From Photobacterium lutimaris (lineage in GTDB: Bacteria > Pseudomonadota > Gammaproteobacteria > Enterobacterales > Vibrionaceae): a stretch of DNA of 64,000 nucleotides. Shown here piece by piece: positions 18,620 through 27,583 of the stretch (position 1 is its first letter; every line of letters starts with the position of its first letter). The translations under genes were made by a program, and so were the position numbers. Below the pieces are notes generated by a model, which worked only from the letters and a program-made list of their open reading frames with translations, was not told where the DNA came from and did no database searches. Where the stretch lies: the NCBI RefSeq assembly GCF_003025555.1, contig NZ_PYMH01000001.1, positions 868,001-932,000 on the forward strand, given 5' to 3'.

Positions 18620-18877
18620 ATGTTTGTTTGGATAGGGATTGTGAGTGGCACTCTAATCGCCTCATCGTTTACCTCGGGGCTGATAAGTGCTGTTTTAGAC
18701 TTCGTCGCTTTCATCATTATTATGTGCCTTGGAGCTCGGCGCTTAAAACAGAAGAATCAACGAAATAGCCCAAGAGAGAGTAAGGCTCATGTGAAGCCCG
18801 CGAAGGGAAGTGCAGAATTTAAAGAGGAACTAAAGCATATCAAGAACGAGTCTGACCGAATAAGCATTACACCGTAA
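18620..18877 (+). CDS. Small membrane protein of unknown function
   Basis: An 85-residue protein not recognised. One or two hydrophobic segments occupy residues 3-40 (FVWIGIVSGTLIASSF; LISAVLDFVAFIIIMCLGA), followed by a basic and then acidic charged tail (RRLKQKNQR to HIKNESDRI). This suggests a membrane anchor with a cytoplasmic tail. AGAGG lies just before the ATG. It is a single gene between umuC and the hairpin at 18889. Confidence 0.55.
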   Translation: MFVWIGIVSGTLIASSFTSGLISAVLDFVAFIIIMCLGARRLKQKNQRNSPRESKAHVKPAKGSAEFKEELKHIKNESDRISITP

Positions 18878-18888
18878 CGTATTCTAAA

Positions 18889-18938
18889 ATAAGCCCGCTA
18901 TTTCCTCACATAACGATGTTGGGAAATGGCAGGCTTAT
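18889..18938. terminator. Long imperfect hairpin
   Basis: ATAAGCC-c-GC-t-ATTTCC pairs with GGAAAT-g-GC-a-GGCTTAT across a 16-base loop (18889-18938). It sits between convergent genes (the 85-residue membrane protein and the YeiH transporter). A poor T-run makes the terminator role uncertain. Confidence 0.4.
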
Positions 18939-18972
18939 AGTCATTGCAGAACGTGACTCTCGAAAGAGAGGG

Positions 18973-19923
18973 TTAGCTTAAAAACTGGATGTAAGCCAAC
19001 GATCCACCACCGATAGAGACCCAAAGCAATACACCAAGCAGCAGCGGTTGGAAACCTGCAGCCCGCAACTTTTGGATTGTGATGCCAGAGCCAATCAAAA
19101 ATAGGCACACCACTAATACACGTTTAGACAGCGAAAATACCGCACTGTAAAAAGGCTGGAAGTCAGGAAGCAAGTAGGCGACTAAAATAGCTAAGCAGTA
19201 AAATAAGATGAAGAAAGGTATACCAATTTTTTTGCTGTTACCTTTGAACATTAAGGCGCTGAGGAATGCAATTGGAATAATCCACAGAGCACGGGCAAGC
19301 TTCAGTGTCGTCGCTGTTTTCAACGCTTCATCGCCATAGGCTCCAGCGGCTCCCACAACCGATGACGTGTCATGGATGGCAATTGCAGCCCATGTACCAA
19401 ACGCATGCTGACTCATTTCAAAGTAATGACCGATCACCGGGAAGATAAACAAGGCAATAGCATTAAGGACAAACACGGTCGCCAGTGCCAGTGATGTTTG
19501 ATCGTCTTTCGCGTTGATGGCCGGTGCCACAGCTGCAATTGCACTCCCACCACAAATCGCCGTACCCGATGCAATCAGATGGCCTGTCTTTTGCTCAATG
19601 CGTAGCAACTTAGTCAATGCGTAACCCAACACCAACGTACAGAAGATAGACGCCACGATGAGACCGAAACCTTGCTTACTGGCTTGGATAGCTTGATCAA
19701 GCTGGATACCAAAACCTAAACCAATAATGGAGTATGAAAGGAGTTTTTTGGTTAAGGCGGCTAGATTGAACTGGGTAGGCACAATCCCGAAAGTGGCGAG
19801 GGTAAAGCCAAGAACCAAGGCGATAGGCGAGCTAACAACCGGTAGCAGGCACAGCAACGCCGCTGCGATGAAAACACCGTCTTTTGGGGCCAGTTTGATG
19901 AAATTAGGTTGAACTGTAGACAT
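18973..19923 (-). CDS. YeiH-family putative sulfate exporter (UPF0324)
   Basis: A 316-residue integral membrane protein with about ten hydrophobic segments, matching the YeiH/UPF0324 family. Signature segments are [33 protein letters not shown] and [18 protein letters not shown]. The family is annotated as putative sulfate exporters; the substrate is not certain. It stands alone on minus. Confidence 0.88.
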   Translation of the reverse strand: MSTVQPNFIKLAPKDGVFIAAALLCLLPVVSSPIALVLGFTLATFGIVPTQFNLAALTKKLLSYSIIGLGFGIQLDQAIQASKQGFGLIVASIFCTLVLGYALTKLLRIEQKTGHLIASGTAICGGSAIAAVAPAINAKDDQTSLALATVFVLNAIALFIFPVIGHYFEMSQHAFGTWAAIAIHDTSSVVGAAGAYGDEALKTATTLKLARALWIIPIAFLSALMFKGNSKKIGIPFFILFYCLAILVAYLLPDFQPFYSAVFSLSKRVLVVCLFLIGSGITIQKLRAAGFQPLLLGVLLWVSIGGGSLAYIQFLS

Positions 19924-20042
19924 TACTTTAAGGTATGAACAAAACGTGGCAGGAGTATATGTCTAAAGTGGTATAAGGATAATTATAATCTTCTTATTCC
20001 GGGGTTAAGAAATGCTTAACCAATGGTGTGGCGGCATTGAAC

Positions 20043-20366
20043 TTATTTTTTGACCCACTTACCCGATGGGTCTTGGTAGTAGTTACCAGACTCGGTTTTC
20101 TCTATCGCTTTTTTGTGGGCGATATGACCAACTTCTTTGACCGTTAAGCCATGGGAGACCGAAATTTTTTTGAATGTGTTTGTTCGCCGTTTATTGACTT
20201 CAGCAACTAAACGTCTGACATCGTTGGATGGACGAGCGGTGATAGGAGCAATTAGCCCAGTATTTGCTTCACCAACAAGACCTTGGTCCTTGGCCTGCTG
20301 TAGGTTGAGAGCAAGTGCACTAAAAGCGATGAAGAAAGATAGAACGAAGAGCAGTATTCGTGTCAT
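20043..20366 (-). CDS. ydbL: YdbL-family protein (DUF1318)
   Basis: A 107-residue exported protein. It has a signal peptide (residues 1-19, ending ALA) and then LNLQQAKDQGLVGEANTGLI, the YdbL hallmark, followed by a helical part and the tail GNYYQDPSGKWVKK. In E. coli YdbL acts with YdbH and YnbE in lipid transport between the membranes and is thought to keep YnbE from inappropriate multimerisation. It is the last of three minus-strand genes, 18 bases after ynbE. Confidence 0.88.
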   Translation of the reverse strand: MTRILLFVLSFFIAFSALALNLQQAKDQGLVGEANTGLIAPITARPSNDVRRLVAEVNKRRTNTFKKISVSHGLTVKEVGHIAHKKAIEKTESGNYYQDPSGKWVKK

Positions 20367-20384
20367 GGCATACTCCCTGCCGCC

Positions 20385-20600
20385 TTAAAAGACATCATCA
20401 TCATTAAATAGCTCATCGATTTCCTTATCAACTTTTATACGAATCTCGTGCTCTATTTTGACATTCAAATTAACTTCTATTGGCTTTTCTGAGGCGGTAA
20501 CCTGTACCGTCGGAGTGCAGCCTGATAGTGCCGTAAGAGACATTACCGAAAACAGGGTGATAAATAATGGTATATAAAACAGCTTAAGTTGGATATCCAT
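20385..20600 (-). CDS. ynbE: YnbE-like outer-membrane lipoprotein
   Basis: A 71-residue lipoprotein. The signal and lipobox (SLTALSGCTPTVQV) are followed by a short beta-strand segment ASEKPIEVNLNVKIEHEIRI, matching YnbE. In E. coli YnbE extends the beta groove of YdbH at the outer membrane to complete an intermembrane bridge. The acidic tail (DELFNDDDVF) is unusual for such a short protein. It is 106 bases after ydbH and 18 before ydbL. Confidence 0.85.
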   Translation of the reverse strand: MDIQLKLFYIPLFITLFSVMSLTALSGCTPTVQVTASEKPIEVNLNVKIEHEIRIKVDKEIDELFNDDDVF

Positions 20601-20706
20601 TGGTTACAACCTTTTGTGGACCTCATACCTACGAGACTGCCTACTAGCAGCATAAAATCGATAGGTACGTCCAGCCATGTGATTTGTTAAATTCAAGCGC
20701 AAAAAG

Positions 20707-23700
20707 CTACTTATCCACACCAATCTGCTTTAAGAACATATTTTCCAACTTTGTTGAATTAATCATATTCAGTGTTTTTATCAAAGCCGGAATGTTTTCT
20801 TCTAAACTGAGGTTCAGATTAATCGGGCGTCCGGATAAAACATCAGGGTTTCGCCCTTTGAAATGTGATCTGGCACTCAATTGTCCTTCTTTAGAATAGT
20901 CTAGATTAACGATTAATGAATGGTAGTTATAATTTTTGAGAATCTTACTCACCACGAGCAAGCTACTCTCACCGGCAGCCTCAACATTCTGATCAATGGC
21001 AGATCCTTCCTTGTATTTGAGGATCCCGCCAGGATAGCGCGCATGGAGTTTCCCTGCCTTAATAACCGGAGTTTGATCTTCGAACCCCAAAGGTAATATG
21101 CCATCAACAACCCCCGTCATCTCAATATCTTTTGCTTCAATGGCCTCAATGAGATTGGCTAATTTCAAGCCGTGAACACGGATCGGCGTAGTCGGGATAT
21201 CGGAAAGGGAGCGACTGGTCACATTGTGTAGGCTAACGTCTCCCCCCAAGACATAAGCTTTGGCTCTATGCAGGGTGTAAAACGGTTGCTGGGTATCGAA
21301 TTCAAGCAAGGCATAAAGGTTTTCCAGTAATATTCCAGTATGTAAGTAACTGACATGTAAGCTGATGGGCTGACGTGAGCGTATTCCTTGATTAGAGATA
21401 TCGATAGCAAACGACACATTGAGGTCTGCATAATGTGTATTATGGATATACCCGCTTAAGTTATTTGTATATAACCCAAGTTGACCTGACCACTGATTGT
21501 CTTTGACTGTGAGTTTTGCGTCAAAGCCTAATGAACCAGCAGTGATATCATGATCGATGGGCAGCTTAGGGAGATAATATTTCTTCAGTGATTGCTGACT
21601 GGAAAAAGGAATATCATTACGGTGTAACTCAATGTTTGCTTGCTGCAGTGGCAGTAAGTAATCGACGGTATAGACGAATAATTTGGTATGACGTTTATTT
21701 GAAACACTGCCTTTGAATCTGGATCTATTTGGACCGACGTTTACTACACCTTCTGTCATTAATTCGGGCAGGCGCTGGTTATTTTGGTTCAATGACAGAT
21801 GGATCTGATAACCGGCACTTAACTCAAATTCGATAGGGTGTTCAGGCGGTAAATCGATAGTGAATTGTAAGTTGGACAAAAAGGATGTGAGCTGTCCGCT
21901 ATAGCGCTGTACCGGTAATTGGTTAGTATTTTTATTCCGGCGGATAGCGGCTATCTCTGCTTCAGAAATCTGTTCAGCAGTAATCAGTTTTAGAGCCGCG
22001 AGGTTGCTGGCATTGATTGTTATAGGGTGATTGTCATTGGTTGTAATGGAAAGCCTTGTCATTTTGTCTTGCCTGAAATCTTGGACAAGGTTTATTTGTT
22101 TGGCTTTAATGAGCACTTCATCTGCATCCGCTTCAATCCACTCGCCATGATGTTGATAGAGTAGTTGTTCGATACTGAGCTGGGTATCAACGAGTTTCAA
22201 ATCAATATGATCATCCACCCATTTACCGACCAGTGTTGATGCCATTTGGCTATTTGTCATGGCGAGCTCTGGCACTGGAAATAATTGTGGAATGCGCGCA
22301 TTGATGGCACTTTTTGCGTGACACTGTAGCGAATCGTCGTCACTGAAAAAGGGAACCAGGCACTGAAGCGTAGAGAAAGTGAGTTGCATATCATAGCCTA
22401 GCTTGTGGTTGTAAAAACGGAGCTCTTCACTGTTTCTATCTAACCCCACAGCAATATTGCCATTTCGGTATTCTGCGTTAAAAGTCAGCACGCCATCGGT
22501 GTTGAGGTCTAGAAGTGCAAGGGAAGACGCGGACGGCTTTGATCGGCTAGGGCTGAGTGCGGCATGTTGGAAGGCAAAGCGGTTGAGTTCAACACTTACC
22601 TTTTCCGGTAAAGCGACCTCAATGGCATAGCTGGCATGTTCAACATCGCGGAAATGAAAGGGGTCATTAGCCCCAGCATTAGGCGGTGTTGCAGTCTTGA
22701 ATGACAAGGCTGTTTGCTTGGCCGAGATAATGATCGGTTTGGTGAGTTCAGCACTCGGGATATCGTATAGCTTGAGCCGGTCGGTGAGATCGCGTGTTCG
22801 TTTAAACTTGGCTTCGCAGCGGAATACTTTCGGTAAAGGGCTTATGAAATTAATATCGGCTTTGCAGTCAAGTTCATTTCCTTTCGGGCCGATAACAATG
22901 CCTTTAAAATTTGCATCTTCAAGAGAACGATGTTTGATCAGCACATCGATGTCGTAGGGCTCGTCAGGACCCAATGCTTGGCCTTTCAAATGCAGCTTGG
23001 CTTGTTTGTCGGGCCGCTTTTCCCTAGACCGAGGGGTATCCAATACCAGCTTGGCATTCATGATCAGGTTGCCATAGGTGAAATGACTGACTTTCAGATG
23101 CTTGATAGGTAACAAAGCCAAATTGGCTATTGCATGACCGAGGTGCAGTCCTTCATGGGTGTCGTCAGGCTTGTCTAGAAATTCTGGTAGTTCTACCGGC
23201 TGGGCAAAGCGTAGCTCTTTGGCCAATAATCTCATGCTTGTCGTTGGTTGGCTAAGATCAACCGTAAGGGCAATGTCATTACCTTGCTGCTGAAAGCTGT
23301 CGAGCAATATTTGCCATTGCGGGGTGAGCCTGTCTATGTGAACGGCTAATGGCATTTTGTCCTTTTGCCAGCTGAGAGAAAAGTGTCCTTTGTTGAGCGT
23401 GATGGGGTAGATATTCTGACCTATGTCCTGTGGAAGGAAGAGGTTGAGTTCTGCAGCATCAATAATACCCGTTAAGGTAATGAATGGGTCAGTGGTCAGA
23501 ACTAGCTGCAAGTCATTGACCTGCTGTGGGACCTTTGTGCCAGCAGTGCTTTCTACCACAACAGAAGCCTGCTGACTGTGGGCACTAAAGACATACGGGG
23601 CGGATAAATCGGTTAAGTTAAATGTGATGTCTTTGAATGTAATGGCACCCAAAGACAGCCCCTGGGATTTAATCGCACCTTGTATACTAGGCGCCAAGCG

Positions 23701-24033
23701 AACGACGGTGTGGGGTGACAGCAGGCGCCATGATGAAGTAGAAATGGCACTCTGATCATTGGAAAAGTGCTCCAGAGACAATTGCCTGATGGTGATTGCG
23801 GTTTTATTGACGGAAATGGACAGTTCATCAATTTGGACGCGTTTGCCGATATGGATACCAGAGATCGCATTGATTTCGATTCCCTTTGAAGCGAGCCAAG
23901 GGGGGATGAATACGGCAAGTAGAACGACGGAGATGACAACAAAGAACAAGCCATAGGTACACATACGGACATACCGGTAGCGAGTCGGTTTTGATGGTGA
24001 AGTATTATTATTTTTGCCTACAGCGTGATTCAT
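20707..24033 (-). CDS. ydbH: YdbH-family intermembrane lipid-transport protein
   Basis: An 1108-residue AsmA/TamB-like protein. A short cytoplasmic N-terminus and one transmembrane helix (about residues 25-48, MCTYGLFFVVISVVLLAVFIPPWLA) precede about 1000 residues of repeating beta-strands. The C-terminal part has GVVDGILPLGFEDQTPVIKAGKLHARYPGG and FKGRNPDVLSGRPINLNLSLEENIPAL, typical of the DUF748/Dicarb_adh YdbH group. YdbH, TamB and YhdP together supply phospholipid to the outer membrane in E. coli. It is first in the operon with ynbE and ydbL. Confidence 0.9.
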   Translation of the reverse strand: MNHAVGKNNNTSPSKPTRYRYVRMCTYGLFFVVISVVLLAVFIPPWLASKGIEINAISGIHIGKRVQIDELSISVNKTAITIRQLSLEHFSNDQSAISTSSWRLLSPHTVVRLAPSIQGAIKSQGLSLGAITFKDITFNLTDLSAPYVFSAHSQQASVVVESTAGTKVPQQVNDLQLVLTTDPFITLTGIIDAAELNLFLPQDIGQNIYPITLNKGHFSLSWQKDKMPLAVHIDRLTPQWQILLDSFQQQGNDIALTVDLSQPTTSMRLLAKELRFAQPVELPEFLDKPDDTHEGLHLGHAIANLALLPIKHLKVSHFTYGNLIMNAKLVLDTPRSREKRPDKQAKLHLKGQALGPDEPYDIDVLIKHRSLEDANFKGIVIGPKGNELDCKADINFISPLPKVFRCEAKFKRTRDLTDRLKLYDIPSAELTKPIIISAKQTALSFKTATPPNAGANDPFHFRDVEHASYAIEVALPEKVSVELNRFAFQHAALSPSRSKPSASSLALLDLNTDGVLTFNAEYRNGNIAVGLDRNSEELRFYNHKLGYDMQLTFSTLQCLVPFFSDDDSLQCHAKSAINARIPQLFPVPELAMTNSQMASTLVGKWVDDHIDLKLVDTQLSIEQLLYQHHGEWIEADADEVLIKAKQINLVQDFRQDKMTRLSITTNDNHPITINASNLAALKLITAEQISEAEIAAIRRNKNTNQLPVQRYSGQLTSFLSNLQFTIDLPPEHPIEFELSAGYQIHLSLNQNNQRLPELMTEGVVNVGPNRSRFKGSVSNKRHTKLFVYTVDYLLPLQQANIELHRNDIPFSSQQSLKKYYLPKLPIDHDITAGSLGFDAKLTVKDNQWSGQLGLYTNNLSGYIHNTHYADLNVSFAIDISNQGIRSRQPISLHVSYLHTGILLENLYALLEFDTQQPFYTLHRAKAYVLGGDVSLHNVTSRSLSDIPTTPIRVHGLKLANLIEAIEAKDIEMTGVVDGILPLGFEDQTPVIKAGKLHARYPGGILKYKEGSAIDQNVEAAGESSLLVVSKILKNYNYHSLIVNLDYSKEGQLSARSHFKGRNPDVLSGRPINLNLSLEENIPALIKTLNMINSTKLENMFLKQIGVDK

Positions 24034-24422
24034 ATAACAATTAATACTCTACCTAACAAAATGTTTTATGACTTTTATAAGCATAAACGCTGTGCTGGAA
24101 ACTGTGATAAATATTGTATAAATCAAACACTTCTAGTTTAAATAAGTTGTGGTTTATTCTACTGTGTGTCTCCTTTGCAGCCTGCTTAGAATAAAATTTT
24201 GTATTTTATTGAAGTTGCTGAATTTCTGTGATTTTTTTATTGTTTTTTTGCGTGGTTTTGCCTGATAACAAGAACGTGTAAAGGTGTGTTATTGAAGCAT
24301 ATGCCTGGTTTTTGCTTGTGGGTTGGTTTAATCATCTTATAGGTGCATTGGGATAGGTTGATTGTTTGTGACAAAACTGAGACAAAATGAGGCCTAATTA
24401 AACAAATCATCAGGATGTGATT
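24034..24422. other. Intergenic region, nothing recognised beyond expected promoters
   Basis: A 389-base AT-rich gap between divergent ydbH and the NRAMP-like gene. It should hold both promoters. I saw no convincing operator, small gene or hairpin. Confidence 0.4.
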
Positions 24423-25700
24423 ATGTCAGAAACCTCTCCAATACCGCCTTCCTCCACTAAATCAATCCCATTGAGCAAATTGATTCGCTTATTAGGGCCT
24501 GGTGTGATGATGGCAACGGCAGCCGTCGGCGGCTCACACTTAGTCGCGTCAACCAAGGCGGGGGCGATATATGGTTGGCAACTCGCGGCTTTGATTCTGC
24601 TGGTAAACCTTTTGAAGTACCCATTTTTCAGAGCCGGCGTGCAATACACCATGGGAACGGGCAAAAGCCTAGTCCAGGGCTATGATGGAATGGGGAGAGG
24701 CTATCTGTGGGTGTTTACCGGATTAAGCCTGATCTCGGGGGTGGTCAACACGGCCGCGTTATTACTTTTCAGTGCCAGTCTATTGGGCTATTTCTTGCCG
24801 TTCAGTCTGTCACTGCCTATCTTATCTGGCATTGTCGTTATTGCTTGTTTGGTGATATTAATCGCCGGACATTATAAGGCGTTAGATGGCCTATCTAAGG
24901 TCATCATGACGGTGTTGGTCATCGCGACTTTATCGGCAGTCCTCATTGCTGCGGGTAAAGGCAGTGTGGCCCCCGCTGACTTTGAAGCGCCGTCTGCTTG
25001 GTCAATCGCCTCTATCGGCTTTATTGTGGTCATGATGGGGTGGATGCCAGCACCGATTGAAATTTCGTGTCTAACGTCGCTGTGGCTAAAAAGCCAATGT
25101 AAGGAGCAGCAAGTCTCACCGCAGTCGGCACTGTTTGATTTCAATGTGGGATATATCGGTACGGCGATTCTTGCGATTGTTTTTCTTTCTCTTGGGGCAT
25201 TGGTATTGCATGGCAACGGTACGGAGTTGAAAGCATCGGGTATTGGCTTCTCGCATCAATTAGTCAGTATGTATGCGTCAACCATTGGTGAATGGTCACG
25301 TTACCTTATTGCTATTGTGGCTTTCTTTGCCATTTTTGGTAGTACCATCACCGTCATTGATGGTTATGCCCGTGCTCTGGCTGAGGCCCAATCATTATTG
25401 CTGTCAAAACCTGTCGGTCAACGAGCTTTCCATCATGGTTGGATGCTGCTTATTGCCGTAGCAGCCATGGGGATTATTGTGTTCTTTAGTTCAGCGTTAA
25501 TGCCAATGCTTGATTTTGCGATGGTTATGGCTTTTATGACCACTCCGATTTTTGCCTTGCTTAACTATAAGCTAGTTTCAAAAACTGACTTGCCGGTAGC
25601 TTTGCAATGGTCCAAGAAAATGAAGCTGCTATCGTGGGTGGGGTTAACGTATCTGTTCGGCTTCCTAGCCGTGTTTATCTGGTGGAAGTGGCTAATGTAA
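24423..25700 (+). CDS. NRAMP-superfamily transporter lacking the DPGN metal motif
   Basis: A 425-residue membrane protein with about 11 hydrophobic segments of the NRAMP (COG1914) type. The first helix begins LIRLLGPGVMMATAAVGGSHLVAS. The position where metal-transporting members have DPGN reads VGGSH, and the sixth-helix motif reads GWMPAPIEI, where metal transporters have MPH. It therefore belongs to an NRAMP-related branch of uncertain substrate. The start at 24423 follows AGGA (24412-24415) by 7 bases; an in-frame GTG at 24417 is less likely. A CCGGATAC/GTATCCGG hairpin (25707-25735) follows the stop. Confidence 0.8.
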   Translation: MSETSPIPPSSTKSIPLSKLIRLLGPGVMMATAAVGGSHLVASTKAGAIYGWQLAALILLVNLLKYPFFRAGVQYTMGTGKSLVQGYDGMGRGYLWVFTGLSLISGVVNTAALLLFSASLLGYFLPFSLSLPILSGIVVIACLVILIAGHYKALDGLSKVIMTVLVIATLSAVLIAAGKGSVAPADFEAPSAWSIASIGFIVVMMGWMPAPIEISCLTSLWLKSQCKEQQVSPQSALFDFNVGYIGTAILAIVFLSLGALVLHGNGTELKASGIGFSHQLVSMYASTIGEWSRYLIAIVAFFAIFGSTITVIDGYARALAEAQSLLLSKPVGQRAFHHGWMLLIAVAAMGIIVFFSSALMPMLDFAMVMAFMTTPIFALLNYKLVSKTDLPVALQWSKKMKLLSWVGLTYLFGFLAVFIWWKWLM

Positions 25701-25845
25701 AAAGAACCGGATACAGACAGGACGTAGGTATCCGGCAGATTCCATGTTGACGAAGGGGGAGTACCCTGAAAAGGCATTCAGCCCCCAGTTATTGTTATTA
25801 AAATTTGATTGACTGCGTTCACTTTACATGTGGTGCTGTATGCTA

Positions 25846-26205
25846 TTACCCAGCAAGAACAGGGTCAGCCGCAGCTTCATTTATTGCTTTCGAATGTATG
25901 GTTGGGTGTTTTTTCTTAGGGACGGTTAACTCATGATTAATCTGCTCAATCCCTTCAATAAGTGCATTATGCACAACCTCCGTTTGCCCAGCCTCTAGAG
26001 CGTGTAATGCTCGAAATAATGTTTTTTGCAGTTCAGTGACTTGTTTAGTCGCGTAGTCGAGTTCTATTGACCCCAAAGAGATAAGATCGTTAACTTGTTT
26101 TGCGGAACCCGCAGAAGAGACTGACAGTTGTTGAGCGATAATTTGCGAAGAACATAGTTTCAAATACGAGAGGGTTTGGCTTAGTGACTGTGAGGCTTTG
26201 TCCAT
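25846..26205 (-). CDS. Hypothetical helical cytoplasmic protein
   Basis: A 119-residue protein that I do not recognise. It lacks a signal peptide or membrane segment and is predicted mostly helical (SLSQTLSYLKLCSSQIIAQQ; ATKQVTELQKTLFRALHALE; VVHNALIEGIEQINHEL) with heptad-like hydrophobics, then a basic patch PKKKH. Its amphipathic helical character is reminiscent of phasins or other small granule- or scaffold-associated proteins, but no signature supports that. It stands alone on minus with a 445-base gap upstream. Confidence 0.55.
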   Translation of the reverse strand: MDKASQSLSQTLSYLKLCSSQIIAQQLSVSSAGSAKQVNDLISLGSIELDYATKQVTELQKTLFRALHALEAGQTEVVHNALIEGIEQINHELTVPKKKHPTIHSKAINEAAADPVLAG

Positions 26206-26650
26206 TCGAGAACTCCTTGAAAAATCATCATACCCAAGGGCTTAAAGGCAATAATGATGTCCGTTATTGATAAGTGGTGGAATGAGAAAAATGGTTAAGT
26301 GGTTGTAACGTTACCTTTAAATATAATCTAGGTCAGTGTGAGGGCGAAGAGTTTGGCTCAGATCAAATTGAGCGTAAACAAGGCGTTGAATCATAGTGGT
26401 TTTAGTCGTTTTTATGATTAAGTTATCACATTGGTATGAAATTTTACGGGGTATATACAAAAGATTTTGAATGATTATGCTGTAGCGTGAATGGAACGTG
26501 TTATTGAATGATCACCTTCGACTCTTGCACGGTAATCAGGGAATTAACGGATTTAGCAAAAATTGAAGGTGACGATGAATGACATAGATGTGTATGCTAA
26601 CGACTACATTAACAAGGCGATTATAATGACCATTTTAACAAGGAGGAACG
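26206..26650. other. Long divergent intergenic region
   Basis: A 445-base gap between the 119-residue protein and the YhaJ-like regulator. It contains a partial ACCCAAG repeat (about 26229-26237), a GTAACGTTAC palindrome near 26307-26316 and a short leader reading frame (26575-26658) that overlaps the regulator start. The rest shows nothing I can name. Confidence 0.4.
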
Positions 26651-27547
26651 GTGAATAAGCTATTGTCTTTTGAAGCTTTGATGGTACTAGATGCTATTGA
26701 GCGACGAGGTAGTTTTGCTGCAGCATCGGAAGAGTTAGGCAGAGCGCCTTCATCTTTGAGTTATCAGGTTCAGAAGCTTGAGCAAGATCTGGACTTGGTG
26801 ATATTTGACCGTTCTGGCCATAAAGCGGTGTTTACCAAAGCAGGGTATCTTCTACTTGAAAGAGGTCGTTTGTTATTAACCGCAGCTGATGAAATGATTG
26901 CAGATGCCAGTGCATTGGCCCATGGCTGGGAGCTGGATATTACGATTGCTTACGATGGCTTAGTTAAAGTGGATACCTTGTTTCCGCTGGTGGAAGGACT
27001 CGCTCAGCAGAGTAAAACACGTGTTCGCTTCCAGGAAGAAATACTGGCGGGCTGTTGGGAAGCGTTAGCGCAAGACAGAGCAGATATTCTTATCGCTCCA
27101 GCACCGACGGTTGCACCACCGGAAGTCAAAATTCAAACATTAGGCACATTAGATACTATTTGGGTTGCACACCCTGATCATCCTATTCACAAGCATAAAT
27201 ACCCACTTGATCCGGTCATTCGCAAACAATACCGAGGCATAGCCGTAGCCGACACGGCACGAAATTTACCGCCTATTACTTATAACATTCTTGATGATCA
27301 GCCATTACTGACTGTGGGTTCAATGCATGACAAGTTAAATGCGTTGAAAGCTGGATTAGGCATTGCGACCATGTCTTACAGTTATGCGAAAGAAGCCATT
27401 GAAAGTGGGGAGCTGGTGGTTATTGGTGATGATCCCGTTAATGAACTTGAGTTGGTCCTAGCATGGAATCGAAGCCGTATGGGGAAAGCCAAATCTTGGT
27501 GTATCCAACATATTGCTTCACTGTGGAAAAAGCAGACTAGCCACTAA
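26651..27547 (+). CDS. LysR-family regulator, YhaJ-like
   Basis: A 298-residue LysR protein closely resembling E. coli YhaJ: LSFEALMVLDAIERRGSFAA with the helix-turn-helix (residues about 5-64), EEILAGCWEALAQDRADILI, HPDHPIHKH, YRGIAVADTARNLPP, GLGIATMSY and the tail RMGKAKSWCIQHI. In E. coli YhaJ responds to aromatic or quinone-like compounds; the ligand here is unknown. The start is a GTG with AAGGAGG 4 bases upstream. No target gene is evident: the next gene is on the opposite strand. A 10-base perfect hairpin overlaps its stop. Confidence 0.87.
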   Translation: MNKLLSFEALMVLDAIERRGSFAAASEELGRAPSSLSYQVQKLEQDLDLVIFDRSGHKAVFTKAGYLLLERGRLLLTAADEMIADASALAHGWELDITIAYDGLVKVDTLFPLVEGLAQQSKTRVRFQEEILAGCWEALAQDRADILIAPAPTVAPPEVKIQTLGTLDTIWVAHPDHPIHKHKYPLDPVIRKQYRGIAVADTARNLPPITYNILDDQPLLTVGSMHDKLNALKAGLGIATMSYSYAKEAIESGELVVIGDDPVNELELVLAWNRSRMGKAKSWCIQHIASLWKKQTSH

Positions 27548-27569
27548 CCATTATCGGTTGCTAGTCTGC
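27532..27569. terminator. Hairpin at the end of the YhaJ-like gene
   Basis: GCAGACTAGC (27532-27541) pairs perfectly with GCTAGTCTGC (27560-27569), with an inner AACC/GGTT pair. It includes the last codons of the LysR gene and lies between convergent genes. There is no T-run, so it may be a transcript end or mRNA-protecting structure. Confidence 0.45.
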
Positions 27570-27583
27570 CTAATTGTTGACAG

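Noticed and set aside
26346..26361. GAAGAGTTTGGCTCAG resembles the 5' end of 16S rRNA
   Set aside because: Only two short blocks match and the bases between them are missing; no further rRNA sequence follows, so it is taken as chance.
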